NCBI RefSeq assembly: GCF_024207115.1
Contig: NZ_CP100128.1
Span: 1,612,001 to 1,676,000, forward strand
DNA length: 64,000 nucleotides
Direction of reading: 5' to 3'
Origin: Chromobacterium sp. IIBBL 290-4
GTDB taxonomy: Bacteria > Pseudomonadota > Gammaproteobacteria > Burkholderiales > Chromobacteriaceae
The position numbers and the translations under genes are program-made. The notes beneath the pieces are model-generated. The model saw only the letters and a list, made by a program, of their open reading frames with translations. It was not told where the DNA came from and searched no databases. The first letter of the stretch is position 1, and the number at the start of each line of letters is the position of its first letter. Positions 1-7,906 of this stretch are shown here, one piece after another.

Positions 1-701
1 CCGCTTTTTTGATGCTGCCGGCCGATATCGCCCACTCGCCCTGCACCCGTCATCATGCCGGCAGTTGCCTGCGTCTGCCTTACCGCGACTCCGCCGATGC
101 CTTCGCGCAATTGAGCGCGCGGCTGAGCTCGCCGGCGCCGGCTTTTCATTATCTCTACCTGCGCCAACTGGACGCGCAGATGCACGCCACCGGGCCGGAC
201 AGTCCGCAAGCGCAGCAGGCGCTGGCCGAACTGGACGACGAGCTTGGCCGTTTGCTGGAGGAGGCGCGGCAGTGCGACGCGGCGGTGGTGGCGATCGCCG
301 ATCACGGCTTCACCGCCGCGCCGGCGGCGCAATGGGTGGACGTGGATGCCGACCAGGAGCTGTATGGCTTGTTGGCGCGGCCCTTGTCCGGCGAAACGCG
401 GATGGCTTATTGCCATGTGAAGCCCGGCTGCGTCGAGCGCTTTCTCGCCTTGGCGGAAGCGCGGCTGGGCCATGCCTGCTGGCCGGCAAGGAGCGCCGAG
501 CTGCTGGCGGCGGGGGTGTATGGCCCTGGGCCGGCGCATCCGGATTTGGCGCGCCGTTGCGGCGATGTGGTGTTGATCGCCAAGCCGGGCTGGAATCTGC
601 GCGACACGCTGCCGGGGGAAAGGGTATTCCTGGAGGCTGGCATGCATGCCGGCGTTCATCCGGACGAGATGGCGGTGCCCTTGATGGCATGGCGGCCGTG
701 A
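1..701 (+). CDS. Alkaline phosphatase-like phosphodiesterase, C-terminal part (5' end outside window)
   Basis: The frame is open from the first bases of the window, so the true start lies upstream and only about the last 230 residues are present. The visible part has AIADHGF, the Asp-His metal-binding motif of the alkaline phosphatase/nucleotide pyrophosphatase superfamily, and near the end GMHAGVHPDEMAVPLMAW, which matches the late metal-binding His and Glu-Met-x-Val-Pro-Leu segment of these enzymes. Members hydrolyse phosphoester or phosphonate bonds using two metal ions; the substrate cannot be told from this fragment. The internal TTG at 9 and ATG at 12 are not convincing starts. Family call is good, exact function unknown. 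Confidence 0.75.
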   Translation, partial: AFLMLPADIAHSPCTRHHAGSCLRLPYRDSADAFAQLSARLSSPAPAFHYLYLRQLDAQMHATGPDSPQAQQALAELDDELGRLLEEARQCDAAVVAIADHGFTAAPAAQWVDVDADQELYGLLARPLSGETRMAYCHVKPGCVERFLALAEARLGHACWPARSAELLAAGVYGPGPAHPDLARRCGDVVLIAKPGWNLRDTLPGERVFLEAGMHAGVHPDEMAVPLMAWRP

Positions 702-764
702 CGAGCACGTTTTTACAAGCGCCGGCTATCGGGGCGGCGCAGAATGGCCGCCTTCTAGTTTGGA

Positions 765-1568
765 ATGTCGTCAATGCAGTCGCAACAATGCTTGCCTGAC
801 GCCGGGCTGCGTCCCTGGATACACAGTTACCGCCGCTACCATTTTGAGCAGGGCGATCCTGAGGTTTTGACGCTGCTGCCGGGCACCGGTGCGGAGTTGT
901 GGCTGGGCGAGGGCGGCGGGTCGGCCTTGCTGTGCCCGAGGCACCGCGTGCAACAATTGGCGCGGCCGGCGCGACCGGTGTTCGCGATTCGTTTCCGCGC
1001 CGGGGCGCTGCCCTTGTTCGGCGTGCCCGCCTTGTCGGGCTTGGTGGATCGCGAGACGCCTGCGCGCCAGCTCTGGCCTGAGGATGCCGATGCGTGGGCG
1101 CGGCTGGGCGGCGCTGATTTCGAAACGCAGTGCGGGCAGGCCAGCCTCTTGCTGCTATCACGTCTGCGCGAGACGCCTGAACTGGAGCGGATGCGCAGTC
1201 TGGCGGGCCGGATGTTCGCCGACAGCGCCGGCTTCGCGCTGGGCGTCTACGCCGATGAGGCGAACGTGGACCGATGCGGCCTGTCGCGCCGTTTTCATGC
1301 CAGCCAGGGCGTGACCGCCAAGTTTTATCACCGGCTGTGCCGTTTCGAGCGTTTTTTGCGCGACGCGGTTTTCCAGAGCCGGCCTTCCCTGGCTGGCTTG
1401 GCCTGGGAACACGGCTATTTCGATCAGGCCCATCTGCACCGCGACGCGCGCAGCTTGGTTGGCTTGCCGCCGGCGCGCTTGCTGAGCGAACCGGCGTGGT
1501 CCTTGTTTTACTCTCCCCTGGCGGTTCAGCCCAATTCATCTCCGGAACGGTGGCCCAGCAGCGGATGA
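765..1568 (+). CDS. AraC-family transcriptional regulator
   Basis: A 267-residue protein with the layout of AraC regulators that have a DUF6597-like N-terminal sensing domain (residues about 10-110) followed by a C-terminal double helix-turn-helix. The second helix-turn-helix is recognisable at LAWEHGYFDQAHLHRDAR, which corresponds to the conserved 'A-x-x-x-G-[FY]-x-D-[QS]-x-H-x-x-R' segment; the first starts near DEANVDRCGLSRRF. It would bind DNA and control nearby or distant genes; the effector is unknown. ATG at 765 and a second in-frame ATG at 774 are both possible starts. The 3' end overlaps tail-to-tail by 43 bp with the DUF6506-like gene on the other strand. Confidence 0.85.
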   Translation: MSSMQSQQCLPDAGLRPWIHSYRRYHFEQGDPEVLTLLPGTGAELWLGEGGGSALLCPRHRVQQLARPARPVFAIRFRAGALPLFGVPALSGLVDRETPARQLWPEDADAWARLGGADFETQCGQASLLLLSRLRETPELERMRSLAGRMFADSAGFALGVYADEANVDRCGLSRRFHASQGVTAKFYHRLCRFERFLRDAVFQSRPSLAGLAWEHGYFDQAHLHRDARSLVGLPPARLLSEPAWSLFYSPLAVQPNSSPERWPSSG

Positions 1569-1828
1569 GGGTCGAAGCGCACCACGCCTACGGACGCTAG
1601 CGAGCCGACCGCTGCCGCGACGAGAGCGGCGCCCTGGTGGCCGAAGCCGCCGCACAGCTCGATGGCGGCGCAGCCTTGCTCCGCCAGTTCGCGCGCGGTT
1701 TCCGCGGCTTGGACGTAGCTGGAGACGGCGATGGTGGCGACTTGCACTTCAGGCGTCTCGGTGATGGAACGATGTCGCGAGGGATCGCCCTGCGGGGCGA
1801 TGAAGATAAAGGCGGCTTTCAAGGCCAT
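1526..1828 (-). CDS. DUF6506-like small protein
   Basis: A 100-residue soluble protein. It starts MALKAAFIFIAPQGDPSRHR and contains AAIELCGGFGHQGAALVA and VGVVRFDPHP, a pattern I associate with the DUF6506 family of unknown function. There are no membrane segments or signal peptide. It is convergent with the AraC gene (43-bp overlap) and divergent from the VOC gene at 2000. No catalytic residues can be named with confidence. Gene reality is supported by the conserved glycine-rich pattern; the function is unknown. Confidence 0.7.
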   Translation of the reverse strand: MALKAAFIFIAPQGDPSRHRSITETPEVQVATIAVSSYVQAAETARELAEQGCAAIELCGGFGHQGAALVAAAVGSLASVGVVRFDPHPLLGHRSGDELG

Positions 1829-1999
1829 GGCGCGCTTTCTGCGTGGTGGATGGAAACGCGAGCTTAAGCGGGGGCCCTGGCGCGATCTTGGAAAAATGTG
1901 CGGGCGGCAAGACCCGGCAACCGTGGATAAGGCCTAAATATGCCAATGATATGTTTTGGTTTATGATTGGCTGATTCGAATATTCATTCAGGGTGGCCG

Positions 2000-2374
2000 A
2001 TGCTGCACCATCTTTCCTTAGGCGTGGCGGACTTGGACCGCGCCCGCCATTTCTACGATGCGGCTCTGCTTGAGTTGGGTTTTGTGCCGGTTTGGTCGCA
2101 TGAAGAGGCGGCGGGCTATGGCGAGCCGGGCGGCGGAGACCGGCTGGCGCTGATGCGGGAGCCGGACGCCGCGCCGCCGGGGCCGGGTTTTCATCTGGCC
2201 TTGGCCGCGCCCAACCGCGAGGCGGTGGATCGCTTTCATGCCGCGGCGCTGGCGCATGGCGGGCGGGACAACGGCGCGCCTGGGTTGCGCCCGCATTATG
2301 GTGCGCATTATTACGCCGCTTTCGTTATCGATCCGGACGGCCATCACATTGAAGCAGTGATCAATCGGCCCTAA
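2000..2374 (+). CDS. VOC family (glyoxalase/bleomycin-resistance fold) protein
   Basis: A 124-residue single VOC module pair: MLHHLSLGVADLDRARHFYD at the start gives the first metal-ligand His, and the end has YAAFVIDPDGHHIEAVI, the typical closing strand with the metal-binding Glu. Such proteins are metal-dependent lyases, isomerases or dioxygenases, or drug-binding proteins; the substrate is not visible here. ATG at 2000 is preferred over an upstream TTG at 1967 because it directly precedes the conserved first strand and follows an AGGGTGG ribosome-binding site. It heads a same-strand run of small genes. Confidence 0.85.
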   Translation: MLHHLSLGVADLDRARHFYDAALLELGFVPVWSHEEAAGYGEPGGGDRLALMREPDAAPPGPGFHLALAAPNREAVDRFHAAALAHGGRDNGAPGLRPHYGAHYYAAFVIDPDGHHIEAVINRP

Positions 2375-2388
2375 GCTCAGGAGTCGTC

Positions 2389-2967
2389 ATGACGATAGGC
2401 AAGGATGCCGGCCTGATCGAGTTGGAAGCGATGGCGCAGCGAGGCCGCCGGGCGGTGGGCGCGATGTTCTTCACCGTGTTCGGCGCCGTTTGGCTATGGG
2501 GTTCCGATCTTCTGCGCAGCCAGCCGCGCCCGTGGTTCGCCGCGCTGGTGGCGGCGCTGGCCGCCGCCTTGTGGAGCCATGCCTGGCGGCGCTGGCGGCA
2601 AAACCGCGCGGCGATGGCGGCGGCGGCGCAAACCGCGGCCTCCAAGCGGGCCGACAAGATTTTCAAATGGGTGAACGGCTTGCAATGGCTGGGCGCTATC
2701 CTGGCGGTGAACGTCCTCAATCATTTTGATTTGCCGCAGTGGCAGCTTCCCGCGGTGATGCTGATCATCGGCCTGCATTTCTTCCCCTTGGCCTGGGCGT
2801 TCCGGGTTCGCGCCCATTATCTGACCGGCGCGGCGTTGACGGCGTGGCCGCTGGCTTACCCGCAAATCGCGGCGGGCGGGTCAAACGACCCGGTCGGCTG
2901 CCTGGGCGCGGGCGTCATTTTGTGGCTGAGCGCGGCTTATGCGCTGCGCGCAGGGAAAACATCGTGA
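2389..2967 (+). CDS. Uncharacterised multi-pass membrane protein
   Basis: A 192-residue protein with about five hydrophobic segments (roughly residues 20-38, 45-62, 97-112, 118-136 and 140-185) and a short basic, Ala-rich cytoplasmic linker between the second and third. No enzymatic motif is visible and I do not recognise the family. It begins 14 bp after the VOC gene with an AGGAGTC ribosome-binding site. Its stop codon overlaps the GTG start of the NUDIX gene, so the two are probably translationally coupled. Confidence 0.75.
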   Translation: MTIGKDAGLIELEAMAQRGRRAVGAMFFTVFGAVWLWGSDLLRSQPRPWFAALVAALAAALWSHAWRRWRQNRAAMAAAAQTAASKRADKIFKWVNGLQWLGAILAVNVLNHFDLPQWQLPAVMLIIGLHFFPLAWAFRVRAHYLTGAALTAWPLAYPQIAAGGSNDPVGCLGAGVILWLSAAYALRAGKTS

Positions 2968-3419
2968 AACATCGCATCGCCGCTGGCGCGATTGTGGAAG
3001 ACCAAGGGCGCGTCTTGATGGTGCGCCGTTGCAAGCCGGGCGCGTACGACTTTTGGGCGGCGCCGGGCGGCGGCGCGATCGACGACGAAGCGCTGGCGGA
3101 GGCGGCCGCGCGCGAGGTGCGGGAGGAGTGCGGCTTGCGGGTGGAAATCGGCGCGTTGCTCTGTATCGAGGAGTTTGCCAGCCCGGAGACCCGCGAGTGC
3201 AAGTTCTGGTTCCGCGGCCGCTTGCTGGGCGGCGAGATCGATTGCGGCGCGGAAGAAGCGACGCGCGAGCACATTGTCGAGGCGGCTTGGCTGTCGCGCG
3301 AGGATTTCGTCGGCAAAACCGTGTTTCCGCCCATGCTATTGCAGGATGACTGGCGCGAGCGGGAGCAAAACTTGGCCGCGCCGCGCTATGTCGGTTTGCG
3401 GCGGATGGAATTTTACTGA
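2964..3419 (+). CDS. NUDIX hydrolase
   Basis: A 151-residue protein with a complete NUDIX box: a Gly, then five residues to Glu, seven more to REVREECGL, matching GX5EX7REUXEEXGU. NUDIX enzymes cleave nucleoside diphosphates linked to another moiety (damaged nucleotides, nucleotide sugars, coenzymes) with Mg2+. Substrate cannot be inferred; it lacks extra domains. The GTG at 2964 is chosen because it overlaps the preceding stop and starts exactly at the conserved first strand (KHRIAAGAIVEDQGRVLMVR); the longer open frame upstream is only a shadow of the membrane-protein gene. Confidence 0.88.
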   Translation: MKHRIAAGAIVEDQGRVLMVRRCKPGAYDFWAAPGGGAIDDEALAEAAAREVREECGLRVEIGALLCIEEFASPETRECKFWFRGRLLGGEIDCGAEEATREHIVEAAWLSREDFVGKTVFPPMLLQDDWREREQNLAAPRYVGLRRMEFY

Positions 3420-3433
3420 TTGGAGAATGCGTG

Positions 3434-3730
3434 ATGTTTCCGCTGATTGTGACGCTGGCAGCGAATACGACCGACGACATCCCGGCCATCGCCGCCGCCT
3501 TGGCGCGGATGCGGCCGCTGTGCCTGGCGGAGCCGGGTTGTCTGTTGTGGGAGGCCTATCATTCCGAGGCCGATCCCAAACTGTTTGTCCTGGTGGAGCA
3601 TTGGCAGAGCAAGGGCCATTGGGAGGCGCATGGCCAGCTAGCCGCCATCCAAACCATTTATTTGCCCGAAGTGCTGCCGCGCGCCGCGCGCCAGGCTCAT
3701 CCCTGCGAAAGGCTATCGGATGCTGTCTGA
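3434..3730 (+). CDS. Antibiotic biosynthesis monooxygenase (ABM)-domain protein
   Basis: A 98-residue single-domain protein of the ABM/YgiN-like ferredoxin-like fold. It shows the usual order: a first strand with a short helix (AIAAALARMRPLCLAEPGCL), then LLWEAYHSEADPKLFVLVEHW and a helix ending in HWEAHGQLAAI. Family members include quinol monooxygenases and heme-degrading enzymes, but many have no known activity. Start may be the GTG at 3431 or, preferred, the ATG at 3434. The gene overlaps the DinB gene by 11 bp. Confidence 0.8.
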   Translation: MFPLIVTLAANTTDDIPAIAAALARMRPLCLAEPGCLLWEAYHSEADPKLFVLVEHWQSKGHWEAHGQLAAIQTIYLPEVLPRAARQAHPCERLSDAV

Positions 3731-4238
3731 TACGATGGAAAGACCGGCGTTGTTGAGCCAGGCCTACCGGCACCTGCTGCTGGCGCTGGAGGAAATGCCC
3801 TTGTTTTTGGAGCAGGCTTTGGCGGAGCTGCCATCCGAAGCCTGGGGGCGGCAGCCGGAGCGCGACCGTTCGCCCTTGCTGGAACATGTCTGGCATCTGC
3901 ATGACTGCGAAGTGGATCTGTATGGCCTGCGCATTCATAAGGCGCTGAGCGAGGAACTGCCCTGGCTGCCGCCTATGGAGGTTTCCGACTGGCCGCGGGA
4001 GCGGGCCTATCATTTGCGCGACGGCGCGGTGGGCCTGGCTGCGTTCTCCAGCGCCCGCCAGGCGCTGCTGGCGGAATTGCGAGCCTTGGAGCCGGCGCAA
4101 TTGGGCCGCAGCGGCATTCGCGGCGATGGCTCCAGCATCAATATCCTGGGTCTGCTGGAGCTACTGGCGGACCACGACCGCGACCACCGTTGGCGCATCG
4201 CCGCCATCTTGCGGGAATTCGCGGGCTTGCATGGTTGA
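3720..4238 (+). CDS. DinB-family protein
   Basis: A 172-residue four-helix-bundle protein of the DinB/YfiT-like superfamily. The putative metal-binding histidines lie in HVWHLHDCE (about residue 56) and in the C-terminal DHDRDHRWRI. Members are metal-dependent transferases using small thiols, or stress-induced proteins of unknown role. It sits in a compact run of genes, overlapping the ABM gene upstream and the P-loop kinase gene downstream by a few bases. The substrate is unknown. Confidence 0.8.
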   Translation: MLSDTMERPALLSQAYRHLLLALEEMPLFLEQALAELPSEAWGRQPERDRSPLLEHVWHLHDCEVDLYGLRIHKALSEELPWLPPMEVSDWPRERAYHLRDGAVGLAAFSSARQALLAELRALEPAQLGRSGIRGDGSSINILGLLELLADHDRDHRWRIAAILREFAGLHG

Positions 4239-4821
4239 GGTGGAGTCTGGCCGCGTCTTGCTGTTGCTCAGCGGCGCGCCGGGCAGCGGCAAAAGCACGC
4301 TGGCGCGCCGCCTGGCCGAGGCCTTGGGCTGGCCATGTCTGGATAAAGATGATTTCCTGGAGGCGCTGTTCGAGGAGCGGGGCGTCGGCGATGCCGCTTG
4401 GCGTAGGGCGTTGAGCCGGGAGGCCGACGCGCGCTTTCTCGCCGTGGCGCAAACCGCCCCACGAGCCGTGGTCTGTTCTTGGTGGCGGCATCCCGCCTCT
4501 GGCGAGGCGTCAGGCACGCCTGTGGATGGGCTGCTGCGCTCAGGGCATCTGGTGCTGGAGCTGCATTGCCATTGCCCGGCCGAGGCGGCCGCCGAGCGTT
4601 TTGTCCAGCGCCGCCGCCATCCCGGCCATCTGGACGCGCGGCGCGATCCGGCGGATTTGCTCGCGCAGCTGCGGCGCGCCGAAAGTTTGGGGCCGCTGGG
4701 CTTGGGCGAGAGCCTGATTCTGGATACGACTGGGCAAGTCGATCTGATGCCGGCTCTGGCATGGGCGCGCAGCGCCATCGCCAGAGCCAGAGCCCTTGCC
4801 GATCGGCCGCCGCAACCGTAG
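4231..4821 (+). CDS. P-loop NTPase, small-molecule kinase-like
   Basis: A 196-residue protein with a Walker A motif near the N-terminus (SGAPGSGKST, about residues 14-23) followed by KDDFLEALFEERG, where an Asp pair typical of shikimate/gluconate-kinase-like P-loop kinases is seen. The RRRHPGHLDAR segment could serve as the arginine-rich lid. The likely role is ATP-dependent phosphorylation of a small molecule, but no substrate signature is recognisable. The ATG at 4231 overlaps the DinB stop codon, suggesting coupled translation. Confidence 0.8.
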   Translation: MVEVESGRVLLLLSGAPGSGKSTLARRLAEALGWPCLDKDDFLEALFEERGVGDAAWRRALSREADARFLAVAQTAPRAVVCSWWRHPASGEASGTPVDGLLRSGHLVLELHCHCPAEAAAERFVQRRRHPGHLDARRDPADLLAQLRRAESLGPLGLGESLILDTTGQVDLMPALAWARSAIARARALADRPPQP

Positions 4822-4878
4822 AATGCCGGGCTTCCCGTCAGGGAAAGCTTCGAGTATTCAATGTGTTAAGGACGCGCC

Positions 4879-5268
4879 GTGGCCGATATCAACCGCCTGG
4901 AAACCTGGATCAAATACAAAAACGGCCTGTGCGGCGACTGCATGGGCTCCTGTTGCACCATGCCGGTGGAGGTTAAGCTGCCGGACCTGATCCGCATCGG
5001 GGTGGTGGACGAGTTCGAGCTGGACGAGCCGATCAAGAACATCGCCAAGCGCTTGGAAAAACAGCGCGTCATCCAGCACTTCAATTTCAAGAACAGCCTG
5101 TTCACGCTGGCCCAGCGCGCCAACGGCGATTGCCTGTATCTGGACGCCAAGACCCGGCTGTGTACTATCTACGACAAGCGGCCCAACACCTGCCGCAATC
5201 ATCCCAAGATCGGCCCCAAGCCCGGTTTTTGCGCCTATACCCGCAATCCTGCGGCGCAGCCGCGCTGA
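4879..5268 (+). CDS. YkgJ-family cysteine-cluster protein
   Basis: A 129-residue protein with a conserved cysteine pattern: CGDCMGSCCTMPVEV at the N-terminus, then DCLYLD, LCTIYDKRPNTCRNHP and a final FCAYTRN. This eight-cysteine arrangement defines the YkgJ (UPF0153) family, thought to bind zinc or an Fe-S cluster. The start is GTG at 4879, preceded by AAGGA 6 bp upstream. Function in the cell is unknown. It is followed after 58 bp by a DMT-family membrane protein. Confidence 0.85.
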   Translation: MADINRLETWIKYKNGLCGDCMGSCCTMPVEVKLPDLIRIGVVDEFELDEPIKNIAKRLEKQRVIQHFNFKNSLFTLAQRANGDCLYLDAKTRLCTIYDKRPNTCRNHPKIGPKPGFCAYTRNPAAQPR

Positions 5269-5326
5269 TTCATTTATCATCCTCGCCAGTCGCGCGCCGG
5301 GCGGCGCGCGGTAAAGAGGAATTTCG

Positions 5327-5791
5327 ATGCAAGCCCTATATCCCTTGTTGGCCTTCCTGATCGGCGTGGTGGTGCCGCTGCAGGCGGCGGTGAACAATCA
5401 ACTCAGGCAACTGATAGGCGGCAGCACCTTGCTGGCGGCGCTGGTGTCGTTCAGCGTCGGCTGTTTGACCCTGTGCCTGCTCGGCCTCGCCACCGGCCAG
5501 CGTTGGCAAAGCCTGGCCGCCCTGTCGCGGGTGGAGTGGTGGATGTTGCTGGGCGGCGTGCTGGGCGCGGGGTTCGTGTTCGGCACCACCTTGCTGGCGC
5601 CCAGGCTGGGCGTGGCGACCATGGTGTCGCTGATCATCGCCGGCCAGGTTTGCTCTTCGCTGCTGTTCGACCGTTTCGGCTGGCTGGCCATGCCCTTGCG
5701 AGAGCTGAGCGCGGCGCGTGTGGTCGGCGCCGTGCTGGTGGTGGCGGGCGTGTTGCTGGTGAATTTCGGCGACCGCTGGTTTGGCCGCTGA
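5327..5791 (+). CDS. YdcZ-type (DUF606) DMT-family membrane protein
   Basis: A 154-residue, very hydrophobic protein with five predicted membrane helices. It matches the DUF606/YdcZ branch of the drug/metabolite transporter superfamily: LLAFLIGVVVPLQAAVNNQL at the start, GGVLGAGFVFGTTLLAPRLG in the middle and VVAGVLLVNFGDRWFGR at the end. Such half-size proteins often pair with a second copy; none is adjacent here. An AAGAGGAAT ribosome-binding site precedes the ATG, and an intrinsic terminator follows. Confidence 0.85.
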   Translation: MQALYPLLAFLIGVVVPLQAAVNNQLRQLIGGSTLLAALVSFSVGCLTLCLLGLATGQRWQSLAALSRVEWWMLLGGVLGAGFVFGTTLLAPRLGVATMVSLIIAGQVCSSLLFDRFGWLAMPLRELSAARVVGAVLVVAGVLLVNFGDRWFGR

Positions 5792-5847
5792 CGGAAAGCC
5801 GAAGCGCCGCGCCCCGCCCGGGGCAACGGCGCTTTGACTTGAAACAG

Positions 5848-5868
5848 GCCGCCTGAAGCGGCTTTTTT
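5848..5868 (+). terminator. Intrinsic terminator after the YdcZ gene
   Basis: A 5-bp GC stem (GCCGC/GCGGC) with a CTGAA loop is followed by six T residues. It lies 57 bp after the YdcZ stop and abuts the 3' end of the convergent minus-strand gene. Confidence 0.65.
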
Positions 5869-6061
5869 ACTGCGACTGCGCGGTTGACGCCGGCGGCGTC
5901 TGCGCGGCCGGCGCGTCTATCATGGTCATGTCGTGCAGCGATAGCGGCACGCTGGGCTGCACTCTGGCGGTATCGAACGGCCGGCAGTTGGCGTCCTGGG
6001 CTTGAGCCAAGCCAGCCGCCAACAGCAGGGCGGCCGTGAGAGCGAGGCGCGATGTCTTCAT
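5867..6061 (-). CDS. Small secreted protein, unknown function
   Basis: A 64-residue protein with a clear Sec signal peptide (MKTSRLALTAALLLAAGLAQ, cleavage expected after AQA near residue 22). The mature part of about 42 residues has one Cys, is Pro/Ala-rich and ends in Ser/Gln. No family is recognised. Ribosome-binding site AAGGATG lies upstream of the ATG. It is the last gene of a minus-strand series of small exported proteins (5.9-7.7 kb) but is separated from the next by 212 bp. Confidence 0.6.
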   Translation of the reverse strand: MKTSRLALTAALLLAAGLAQAQDANCRPFDTARVQPSVPLSLHDMTMIDAPAAQTPPASTAQSQ

Positions 6062-6273
6062 GATGTCATCCTTTCAGAATCTGTTCTCGACGCGCTCTCC
6101 GGACTTAAAACCGCTTGCGAACCTGGAAACCACCGGGGGCGCCATTCCAGTATCGCTGCCTTTTCTGTCGCCCGCTTTTCCAAAAAAGACTTTTTGTTTC
6201 CTTATGTTAACGTGATGGTTGTTTCTTCCGTCAGGTGATGTCGACATGCTCTGCCATGCCGGCGAGCGCTAGC

Positions 6274-6747
6274 CTATATCGACGGCGGCGGGTAGTAGTA
6301 GCCGCGCGGCGCCATATGCACCGGTCGCGCCTGGCTGGGCAGCTGATTGCCCTTGGCGTACATGCACTGTTGATAGGAAATGTTGTAGCGGGTTTGGGCG
6401 TCGTAACCGGCATAAGAACTGGTCGAGCTGCCCGCGGCGGTGCCGGCCAGCATGCCCACCCCTGCGCCCACGCCCGCGCCCTGGTGATTGCCGCCGATCA
6501 AGGCGCCGGCCGCCGCTCCGACCACGGTGCCCAAGGCCATGCTGCCCGCCATATTGCTGGCGGCCGCCTGGTTGGTGTCGGTGCCCAGGCTGGCGGACGC
6601 ATAGGCCCGGCATTGCTGCTCTTCCTGGGCGAAGACTTCGAACGGCTTGCCCGGCGCCGGCATCACCGCGACGGTGGGGCCGGTGGGCACGGTGGCGCAC
6701 GCTGCCAGCAAAGCCGGCAGCATCAGCGCGAGATAGGTTTTCTTCAT
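6274..6747 (-). CDS. Glycine-zipper lipoprotein
   Basis: A 157-residue protein with a lipoprotein signal peptide (MKKTYLALMLPALLAACAT; lipobox LAAC, lipidation Cys at about 17). The centre (about residues 65-110) is a Gly/Ala-rich zipper, with GTVVGAAAGALIGG followed by GAGVGAGVGMLAGTAAG, as in YMGG/Gly-zipper outer-membrane proteins. Two Cys residues outside the zipper (QQCRAYA and YQQCMYA) could form a disulfide. The C-terminus is Tyr/Pro-rich. It probably sits in the outer membrane or periplasm. It is 13 bp downstream of the Trp/Tyr/Pro-rich secreted protein gene, so co-transcription is likely. Confidence 0.8.
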   Translation of the reverse strand: MKKTYLALMLPALLAACATVPTGPTVAVMPAPGKPFEVFAQEEQQCRAYASASLGTDTNQAAASNMAGSMALGTVVGAAAGALIGGNHQGAGVGAGVGMLAGTAAGSSTSSYAGYDAQTRYNISYQQCMYAKGNQLPSQARPVHMAPRGYYYPPPSI

Positions 6748-6760
6748 GGCGGTGTCCCCT

Positions 6761-7192
6761 TTATTTCGGCGGCTGCGAGGGCACGGTCTTCCAACCGCCC
6801 GGGCATTCGCTGACATACGGGTAGTACTGTTTGGACGCTTTGCAGTAGTACCAAACCTGGGCCGGTTCCTGTGGCGCGACGGCGATGGGCGGAGCGGGCG
6901 GCGCCAAGGGGGCGACGGGAACTGCCGGCGCGACTGGAACGGCGACCACCGGCGGCGCGTACAGGCTGGGGTAGGGGTAGACCGGCGCGGTGTAGAAATA
7001 CCAGCCGCCGCCGACGACCCACCACCAGCCCATGTGGCCATGATAGTAGCCATGGTGCCAATAACCGCCGCGCCAGATATCGATGCTGATGGAGGGCGGC
7101 CCGCCATGGTGGTGGTAAGCCAGAGCCGGCGTCGACGCGGCTGCCAGCGCGGCCAGCAGCATCGCGCCAAACAATGGGATTCTGCGTCTCAT
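6761..7192 (-). CDS. Secreted Tyr/Trp/Pro-rich protein, unknown function
   Basis: A 143-residue protein with a Sec signal peptide (MRRRIPLFGAMLLAALAAAS..., cleavage after ALA near residue 25). The mature N-terminus is rich in His, Gly, Trp and Tyr (YHHHGG, GYWHHGYYHGH, GWWWVVGGGWYFY), the middle in Pro/Ala/Val. The C-terminus has a conserved-looking WYYCKASKQYYPYVSECPGG with two Cys, likely disulfide-bonded. I have seen this C-terminal pattern in many uncharacterised proteobacterial envelope proteins, but no function is established. Probably co-transcribed with the glycine-zipper lipoprotein. Confidence 0.75.
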   Translation of the reverse strand: MRRRIPLFGAMLLAALAAASTPALAYHHHGGPPSISIDIWRGGYWHHGYYHGHMGWWWVVGGGWYFYTAPVYPYPSLYAPPVVAVPVAPAVPVAPLAPPAPPIAVAPQEPAQVWYYCKASKQYYPYVSECPGGWKTVPSQPPK

Positions 7193-7261
7193 GATGGGCC
7201 TCTTTCCGTGTGGAGTTGCCGATGGCTGCGCGTCGCAAGCGCAGCCTGCCGAATAAAGGGT

Positions 7262-7726
7262 TTAACCGTTAGCCGGCGGCGCGCCTTCAGGCCTGCCGCG
7301 ATGGTCCATTTTGCCGCGCGGGCCATGCATATGGTCCATGATCTTCTGTTGCTCCGGCGTCAGCTGGGCATAGAAGGCTTTCAGCGCGTCCAGATGCTTC
7401 TGCATTTCGGCTTGATGGCGTTGCATCATCTGTTCCATCCGCTCCGGCGCGGTGGCTTTGTCGTCCATCGCCGGTTTGGCCATCTTTTCATGCTTCATCG
7501 AGGCGGTGAAGGTTTGCCAGGCGGCTTCCTGTTGCGGCTGGATTTTCAGCTTGTCATGCAACATCTGCAAATGCTTGGCGCGCATCGCCTCCATCTTGGC
7601 CGGATCCATGTGCCAGCCCTTGTGCGCCGGGGCGACGGCGGGGGCGGGGGCATCGTCGGCGTACGCAGCGGCGGAGCCTAGGAGCAGCAGGCCGGCGACG
7701 AGTAGGGGCTTGAACAGCTTGGTCAT
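7262..7726 (-). CDS. Spy/CpxP-family periplasmic chaperone-like protein
   Basis: A 154-residue protein with a signal peptide (MTKLFKPLLVAGLLLLGSAA..., cleavage near residue 24) and a Met/His/Lys-rich helical mature part. Two LTxxQ-type motifs typical of Spy/CpxP are visible as LKIQPQQEAAW and LTPEQQKIMD. Family members are cradle-shaped ATP-independent periplasmic chaperones or envelope-stress sensors. The many Met and His residues may also bind metal, as in CpxP/CnrX-like proteins. The ATG at 7726 is chosen because the signal peptide starts there and GGAAGG lies upstream; the longer frame to 7831 is unlikely. Confidence 0.85.
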   Translation of the reverse strand: MTKLFKPLLVAGLLLLGSAAAYADDAPAPAVAPAHKGWHMDPAKMEAMRAKHLQMLHDKLKIQPQQEAAWQTFTASMKHEKMAKPAMDDKATAPERMEQMMQRHQAEMQKHLDALKAFYAQLTPEQQKIMDHMHGPRGKMDHRGRPEGAPPANG

Positions 7727-7906
7727 GGCGTTTTCCTTCCATGGAGAGTTGAGGTGCTTGCAGTATTGGACGCAATTGTCTGGCGAGTTTTTCTTGGAAA
7801 TTCGCTCATGTTCAATTCTGTTAACCGGCAATACCCTATTGATAATTGCGGCGTCGCAACAGGCCTGAACTACAGTGAATTAGGATACGGCGGACAGGAG
7901 GCGGCG

